A program made the position numbers and the translations under genes. The notes beneath the pieces were generated by a model. It made no database searches. It was given only the letters and a program-made list of their open reading frames with translations, and had not been told where the DNA came from. 32,479 nt of DNA from Candidatus Omnitrophota bacterium (lineage in GTDB: Bacteria; Omnitrophota; Gorgyraeia; 2-02-FULL-51-18). This document shows positions 30,884 to 32,479 of this stretch, piece by piece (position 1 is the stretch's first letter; each line of letters starts with the position of its first letter). Location of the stretch: NCBI GenBank assembly GCA_016206805.1, contig JACQQX010000031.1, positions 1 through 32,479 on the forward strand. The letters run 5' to 3'.

Positions 30884-32038
30884 ATTTTTTTTCGTATTCC
30901 CTATTTTTCTAATTTCTCCCTCGATGGGAATAGGCGCCGGGATGTCCTTGAATTGCCCGCCGAGGGATTTGGTTTTCTCCATCTGAGGCGTGACGCGTGT
31001 TTCCCAGGAGCCGATCGCGCTGTTCCAGCTGTCCTTGGCTTTCTGAATGGATGAGCCGACGCTTTGCATGTGTTCCATGAACTTGAAAAGCCGGTTGCCC
31101 AGCTCCTCCACGACGGTGGAAAGTTCGCGCGCGTTTTGGGCCAGCCGTTCCCGCTGCCAGCCGTGCCGGATGAGATAAACCAGCGGAAGAATGGTCATGG
31201 GGCTGGCCAGGATAACGCGCCGTGTATTGGCTTCCTGAAAAATAGAGGGGTTGGTGGCAAAGGCGGCGCGAATCGCGGCTTCGCTGGGAATAAACATGAT
31301 AACGAAAGGCACCTCCGGGTCTAATAACGACTGATATTCCTTACGGCCCAGCTTAATGAAGTTGTCGCGAATATTGGAAACCAGCTTCTCGTAATGCTCT
31401 TTTTGGATGGCCGGGTCATCGGTTTCTTGGGCTTGGAGGTACTCCCCCGCCACTTCTTTAGAGTCAACGATGAGGCGCTTGCCGCCGGGAAGCCGGATCA
31501 CAAAGTCCGGCCGCGAATCCGAATCAATGCCGTTGATGGTCACCTGCGTGTCAAAATCAATCCCCCGCACGAAGTCATTTTGTTCGAGGATTTCCTGAAG
31601 AACCCGCTCTCCCCATTTGCCGCGGATGCCCGAGCTTGTCGTGAGGGCGTTTTTAATCGAGGCGGCTTCGCGCTGGATGGATTGTCCGGCGTTCAACACT
31701 TGTTCGAGAGACTTGTCCAGCTTGCCATACAAAGCAAATCGCTCTTCTTCAAATTTTCTGACGATGCGCTGGGTGTCATCGAGCTTCGATTTCATTTCAG
31801 AGACCGAATGAACGATGGCCTGTTTGTGGGTATCCACGCTTTGTTCGGCTTCGGTGCGGACTTGCCTCAGATCCTTAATGGCGGTGGAAAGAAAAAGCTC
31901 GTTGGCGTTTTTTAAAGCGTCGGAGGCGAGGGACTTGAATTCGTGGGTGAGATGGCGGAACCGTCTCTGGCAAAAAAGATAACCCGCGAAGGCGCCGAGG
32001 ATTAAACCGATAAGCCCCGCCAGAAGAGCGGTGGTCAT
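30851..32038 (-). CDS. rmuC: DNA recombination protein RmuC
   Basis: This 395-residue protein has an N-terminal hydrophobic helix (about 3-22), a long coiled coil (about 30-130), and the RmuC nuclease-like domain (about 135-330) with GIRGKWGERVLQEILEQ, RPDFVIRLPGGKRLIVDSK and FVIMFIPSEAAIRAA. RmuC limits recombination at inverted repeats in bacteria where it has been studied. The C-terminus (VISNEVRNPE) is encoded by the dispersed repeat at 30824-30883, so the gene's original end has been replaced or extended. It follows rpsU by 8 bp and is probably read from the rpsU promoter. Confidence 0.93.
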   Translation of the reverse strand: MTTALLAGLIGLILGAFAGYLFCQRRFRHLTHEFKSLASDALKNANELFLSTAIKDLRQVRTEAEQSVDTHKQAIVHSVSEMKSKLDDTQRIVRKFEEERFALYGKLDKSLEQVLNAGQSIQREAASIKNALTTSSGIRGKWGERVLQEILEQNDFVRGIDFDTQVTINGIDSDSRPDFVIRLPGGKRLIVDSKEVAGEYLQAQETDDPAIQKEHYEKLVSNIRDNFIKLGRKEYQSLLDPEVPFVIMFIPSEAAIRAAFATNPSIFQEANTRRVILASPMTILPLVYLIRHGWQRERLAQNARELSTVVEELGNRLFKFMEHMQSVGSSIQKAKDSWNSAIGSWETRVTPQMEKTKSLGGQFKDIPAPIPIEGEIRKIGNTKKNVISNEVRNPE

Positions 32039-32046
32039 GGCGGAGG

Positions 32047-32223
32047 CTAGAACCGCTTGCGGTTGCGGCTGGAACGCGCCTTGCGGCGCTTGGCCTCGCT
32101 GGGTTTTTCGTAGTGTTTGCGGGCTTTGAGGACCTTGAGAATGCCTTCGCGCTCGATCTTCTTCTTGAAGCGGCGAAGCGCCTTCTCCAGGGGTTCGTTG
32201 GGGCCTACTTCGACTTTGGACAT
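32047..32223 (-). CDS. rpsU: 30S ribosomal protein S21
   Basis: The 58-residue protein begins MSKVEVGPNEPLEKALRRFK and ends in a dense basic tail (AKRRKARSSRNRKRF), the S21 pattern. It binds the 3' region of 16S rRNA near the anti-Shine-Dalgarno and helps initiate translation. The start is ATG 32223; a longer frame to 32274 runs through the promoter and would not be transcribed. The message would begin at or one base before the ATG. An S21-independent, leaderless start for this gene fits a role in tuning initiation, but that is inference. Confidence 0.95.
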   Translation of the reverse strand: MSKVEVGPNEPLEKALRRFKKKIEREGILKVLKARKHYEKPSEAKRRKARSSRNRKRF

Positions 32224-32230
32224 GTCCGGA

Positions 32231-32259
32231 ATTATAGCGGTTCTGCCATCGAGTGTCAA
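32231..32259 (-). promoter_or_regulatory. Consensus sigma-70 promoter of rpsU
   Basis: On the - strand TTGACA (32259-32254), a 17-bp spacer and TATAAT (32236-32231) match consensus at all twelve positions. The expected RNA start is about 32224, one base before the rpsU ATG at 32223, so no ribosome site can exist in the leader. Confidence 0.88.
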
Positions 32260-32307
32260 TTCGTATGAGTTCATCTTGAGTTCATGTTATGAATGCAATC
32301 GCCCGTT

Positions 32308-32457
32308 TGCTCCGGTAGGGCATCCTCCTGGCGGACATGCGATTCCCCCAGCGCGGGAATCGTACTCGATGACAACGTGCGTGGCTGGCGCGCGGCGCGC
32401 GCCAGACCATGCCCACGCCGTTGTCAACGCCGCCAGACAGGATACCCTACCGGAGCA
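32308..32457. repeat. Structured repeat element, copy 2
   Basis: The 109-bp core (32328-32436) matches copy 1 with about 8 substitutions and no indels. The outer arms (32308-32326 and 32439-32457) are complementary at 18 of 19 positions but unrelated in sequence to the copy 1 arms. The terminal hairpin of the long arm reads CTGGCGCGC/GCGCGCCAG where copy 1 has CTGGCGCAC/GTGCGCCAG, a compensated A-T to G-C change. It lies about 50 bp upstream of the rpsU -35 box. Confidence 0.85.
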
Positions 32458-32479
32458 CCGCATATCATCCCCTTATGTC

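Noticed and set aside
30601-31054. Overlapping + strand frames across the tandem array
   Set aside because: Their sequence is repeat translation (SSRYQCHLGTN) and then antisense of rmuC; no start signal or family match.

Overview
The window is a gene-dense bacterial chromosome segment with about 50-55% GC by eye and many 4-bp start/stop overlaps. No tRNA, rRNA, CRISPR array or transposase is visible. The mix points to a Gram-negative-type, respiring bacterium from a poorly cultured lineage. It carries an outer-membrane barrel, prepilin-like proteins, a TIGR04073 (exosortase-associated) protein, a cytochrome b6-type bc complex with a large multihaem subunit, heme A synthesis genes, glutathione synthesis, and dispersed GTCATTTCGAG-type repeats. 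I lean towards an Omnitrophota/Elusimicrobiota-like or other PVC-related candidate phylum, but the sequence alone does not prove this.

Layout. 1-1550: a secreted beta-barrel protein and its terminator. 1612-5164: three type IV pilus-like minor (pseudo)pilin genes on the + strand. 5255-8754 (- strand): a PilZ protein, a cold-shock protein, and the cluster HAD hydrolase, inositol-monophosphatase family, tautomerase, double-ACT protein, nuclease-like protein, closed by a terminator. 8787-10293 (+): a two-gene ABC-2 exporter. 10294-10640: the only gap over 300 bp, holding a striking structured repeat and an inverted pair of a second repeat. 10641-12933: gshA and gshB, head to head with overlapping 5' ends.

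12896-24032 (-): a long run devoted to electron transfer. Reading in transcription order it encodes an MFS transporter, an anchored HEAT-repeat protein, a Rieske protein, a b6-type cytochrome b, a subunit-IV-like protein, an octahaem cytochrome c, a cupredoxin-like protein, heme A synthase, a heme O synthase-SCO fusion, an unknown membrane protein and an 8Fe-8S ferredoxin. The oxidase itself is not in the window. 24029-32223 (-): a UvrD-type helicase, a TIGR04073 protein, a bifunctional-nuclease-family protein, a thermonuclease, an M48 peptidase, a ParA-CBM48 fusion, a membrane-anchored beta-sandwich protein, a PC4-like protein, RmuC and ribosomal protein S21.

The most interesting observations are these. 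(1) A 109-bp, two-copy element (10349-10457 and 32328-32436) folds as a three-way junction; its outer arms are unrelated between the copies yet self-complementary in each, and an inner hairpin shows an A-T to G-C compensatory change. (2) A ParA ATPase is fused to a glycogen-binding CBM48 domain, beside a membrane protein with a carbohydrate-binding-like fold. (3) A CtaB-SCO fusion and an octahaem coiled-coil cytochrome sit in the bc operon. (4) Several promoters place the transcription start on or within a few bases of the start codon (rpsU, HAD/ABC pair, probably gshA), suggesting leaderless mRNAs. (5) Dispersed repeats have become the start or end of coding regions.
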